Shown in pieces: positions 14,206 to 14,992 of a stretch of DNA of 14,992 nucleotides (position 1 is the first letter of the stretch; each line of letters begins with the position of its first letter). The DNA comes from DASZZV01 sp035544835. Its GTDB lineage: Bacteria > Acidobacteriota > Thermoanaerobaculia > Gp7-AA8. The notes beneath the pieces are model-generated. The model worked only from the letters and a program-made list of their open reading frames with translations, was not told the DNA's origin and searched no databases. The stretch covers positions 1-14,992 of the forward strand of contig DASZZV010000330.1 in assembly GCA_035544835.1 (NCBI GenBank), given 5' to 3'. The position numbers and the translations under genes are program-made.

Positions 14206-14677
14206 TCCGCAGCAGCTTTCTCACGTCCGGGCTGACGGCACCGTAGCCATGGTCGACGTTAGTGGTAAGTCGGTCACGAGCCGGGAGGCGGTTGCGGCGG
14301 CCACGGTGCAGATGTCGCCCGTGACCATTCGTCTGCTTCGCGACAAGGCCCTTCCAAAAGGCGACGTGCTCACGACTGCCAGGGTGGCGGGGATTCTCGC
14401 TGCAAAGCAGGCCTCGTCACTCATCCCCTTGACGCACCCATTGCCGATCACCTTCATCGATATTGAATTCGAGATCGGTGATTCGTCTGTCGAGGTCACC
14501 GCGACGACGCGCTGCGACGGAAAAACGGGCGTGGAGATCGAGGCAATGACGGCTTGCGCTGTGGCATGTCTGACGATCTACGACATGTGCAAGAGCGCGC
14601 AGAAAGATATCGTGATCACCGACCTCCGCCTGCTGCGCAAGAGCGGCGGCAAGAGCGGGACCTTCGAGCGGGGGTAG
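14183..14677 (+). CDS. moaC: Cyclic pyranopterin monophosphate synthase accessory protein
   Basis: The 164-residue protein acts after MoaA to form cyclic pyranopterin monophosphate, the first stable molybdopterin intermediate. MoaC hallmarks are intact: MVDVSGK (23-29), ARVAGILAAKQ (66-76), IPLTHPLP (81-88), GKTGVEIEAMTA (113-124), IYDMCKS (132-138, where D134 and K137 match the conserved active-site Asp and Lys) and LLRKSGGKSG (150-159). Length is normal. ATG at 14183 has GGAG 4 nt upstream and overlaps mobA by 23 nt. moaA, moaD, moaE, moeA and mogA are not in the window; they may lie beyond the right edge or elsewhere, but the downstream 315 nt is repeat sequence. Confidence 0.95.
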   Translation: MNERRDPDPQQLSHVRADGTVAMVDVSGKSVTSREAVAAATVQMSPVTIRLLRDKALPKGDVLTTARVAGILAAKQASSLIPLTHPLPITFIDIEFEIGDSSVEVTATTRCDGKTGVEIEAMTACAVACLTIYDMCKSAQKDIVITDLRLLRKSGGKSGTFERG

Positions 14678-14707
14678 GGACTGATTTTCACGCGGGCTTG
14701 CTGTTGC

Positions 14708-14910
14708 TGTCATCCCGAGCCGGGAAACAACGGTGGCACGTAGTTGAAGCCCAATGAACCGTTGTCATCCTGAGCGATTGACCGCGGAGCGCGGCGTCTG
14801 AGTGAAAGAAACCAGGGTGTCATCCCGAGCAAGGGACAGCGCGCACGCTATCCCTTGCTTCTAAGAAACTCCCTGTATTTACGCGGGTTCCCCGATGTGT
14901 CATCCCGAGC
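14708..14910 (+). repeat. Four copies of a 13-bp direct repeat with interleaved hairpins
   Basis: TGTCATCCCGAGC occurs at 14708, 14763 (one mismatch), 14818 and 14898, at start-to-start spacings of 55, 55 and 80 nt. Most units carry their own stem: ACAACGGT/ACCGTTGT at 14727-14734/14758-14765, CCGCG/CGCGG at 14782-14794, and a longer one at 14828-14859. The tract fills the space after moaC. From recall, this motif family is widely dispersed between genes in acidobacterial-type genomes. No gene is supported in 14678-14992. Confidence 0.85.
14828..14859. repeat. Hairpin inside the third repeat unit
   Basis: AGCAAGGGA (14828-14836) pairs with TCCCTTGCT (14851-14859). After one mismatch, AGCG/CGCT (14838-14841 with 14846-14849) closes a CGCA loop. 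It has no downstream T-run, so a classic intrinsic terminator is not supported, though it could still reduce read-through or protect the moaC mRNA 3' end. Confidence 0.75.
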
Positions 14911-14926
14911 CGCAGCGAGGGATCTG

Positions 14927-14992
14927 GGCGGGGGCCCTTCCATCGTGGTGCTCGCAAACATTTTCGATGGCCAAGGGTCTAAGGCCCCCGCC
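14927..14992. repeat. Imperfect inverted repeat reaching the window edge
   Basis: GGCGGGGGCCCTT (14927-14939) pairs with AAGGCCCCCGCC (14981-14992) with one bulged base. Inside, CCATCG (14940-14945) pairs with CGATGG (14965-14970). The element touches the last base of the window, so its full length cannot be judged here. Confidence 0.7.

Noticed and set aside
10287..14677. A dedicated sulfur or selenium metabolism cluster (cysteine desulfurase, TIGR04283-like transferase, mobA, moaC)
   Set aside because: The genes are in different, partly convergent units, and no selD, radical-SAM partner, sulfurtransferase or Fe-S scaffold gene is present; proximity alone is not enough.
14708..14910. Possible CRISPR array
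   Set aside because: The repeat is only 13 bp, the spacings are 55, 55 and 80 nt, the intervals contain their own hairpins, and no cas gene is present.
1..14992. tRNA, rRNA or riboswitch
   Set aside because: I saw no cloverleaf-like pattern, rRNA-like segment or recognisable riboswitch core in the intergenic regions; a covariance-model scan would be decisive.

Overview
The window is gene-dense, GC-rich bacterial chromosome, apparently from a Gram-negative, diderm organism. It encodes a TonB-type energy transducer, two predicted lipoproteins, a signal-peptide protein with a likely barrel-like C-terminus, and a PcnB-type poly(A) polymerase. The gene families, the many peptidase/propeller-type exported proteins, and the dense palindromic intergenic repeats fit an Acidobacteriota-like genome best. 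That placement is an inference from style and recalled family distribution, not a database result. No phage, transposase, CRISPR, toxin-antitoxin, rRNA or tRNA gene is visible.

Layout: (1) 49-2832 (+) is a large exported protein with an HExxH metallopeptidase domain, TolB/WD40-like propeller repeats and a beta-rich C-terminus. (2) 2833-3208 is an intergenic tract with a ~124-nt near-perfect hairpin and more repeat-like sequence. (3) 3209-3910 (-) is a two-lobed retropepsin-like aspartic protease lipoprotein. It diverges, with only 24 nt between start codons, from (4) 3935-5539 (+), 1-pyrroline-5-carboxylate dehydrogenase (proline/arginine catabolism). (5) 5626-6663 (-) is a TonB-family protein convergent with the dehydrogenase; two small hairpins lie in the 86-nt junction. 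(6) 6881-12621 (+) is a tightly packed six-gene run: propeller-like lipoprotein, signal peptidase I (lepB), poly(A) polymerase (pcnB), cysteine desulfurase, a degenerate receiver-PilZ protein and a TPR protein. All junctions overlap or have a 2-nt gap, so co-transcription and translational coupling are likely. (7) 12622-12911 is a ~224-nt nested palindrome between convergent genes. (8) 12912-13589 (-) is a family-2 glycosyltransferase, divergent from (9) 13615-14677 (+), the overlapping molybdenum-cofactor genes mobA and moaC. (10) 14678-14992 is an array of four short direct repeats interleaved with hairpins, running to the window edge.

How the genes relate: most are housekeeping or envelope functions. 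The six-gene run joins protein export (lepB), RNA 3'-end polyadenylation (pcnB), sulfur mobilisation (cysteine desulfurase) and a possible c-di-GMP sensor. I see no single pathway linking them and no clear previously undescribed system. The best leads are: the aspartic protease whose first lobe has lost its catalytic Asp; the receiver-PilZ protein whose phosphorylation site is gone; the TonB protein with a Gly-rich spacer and an extra Pro/Ala-rich tail beyond its TonB domain; and the placement of palindromic elements at every 3'-end junction but at neither of the two tight divergent starts.
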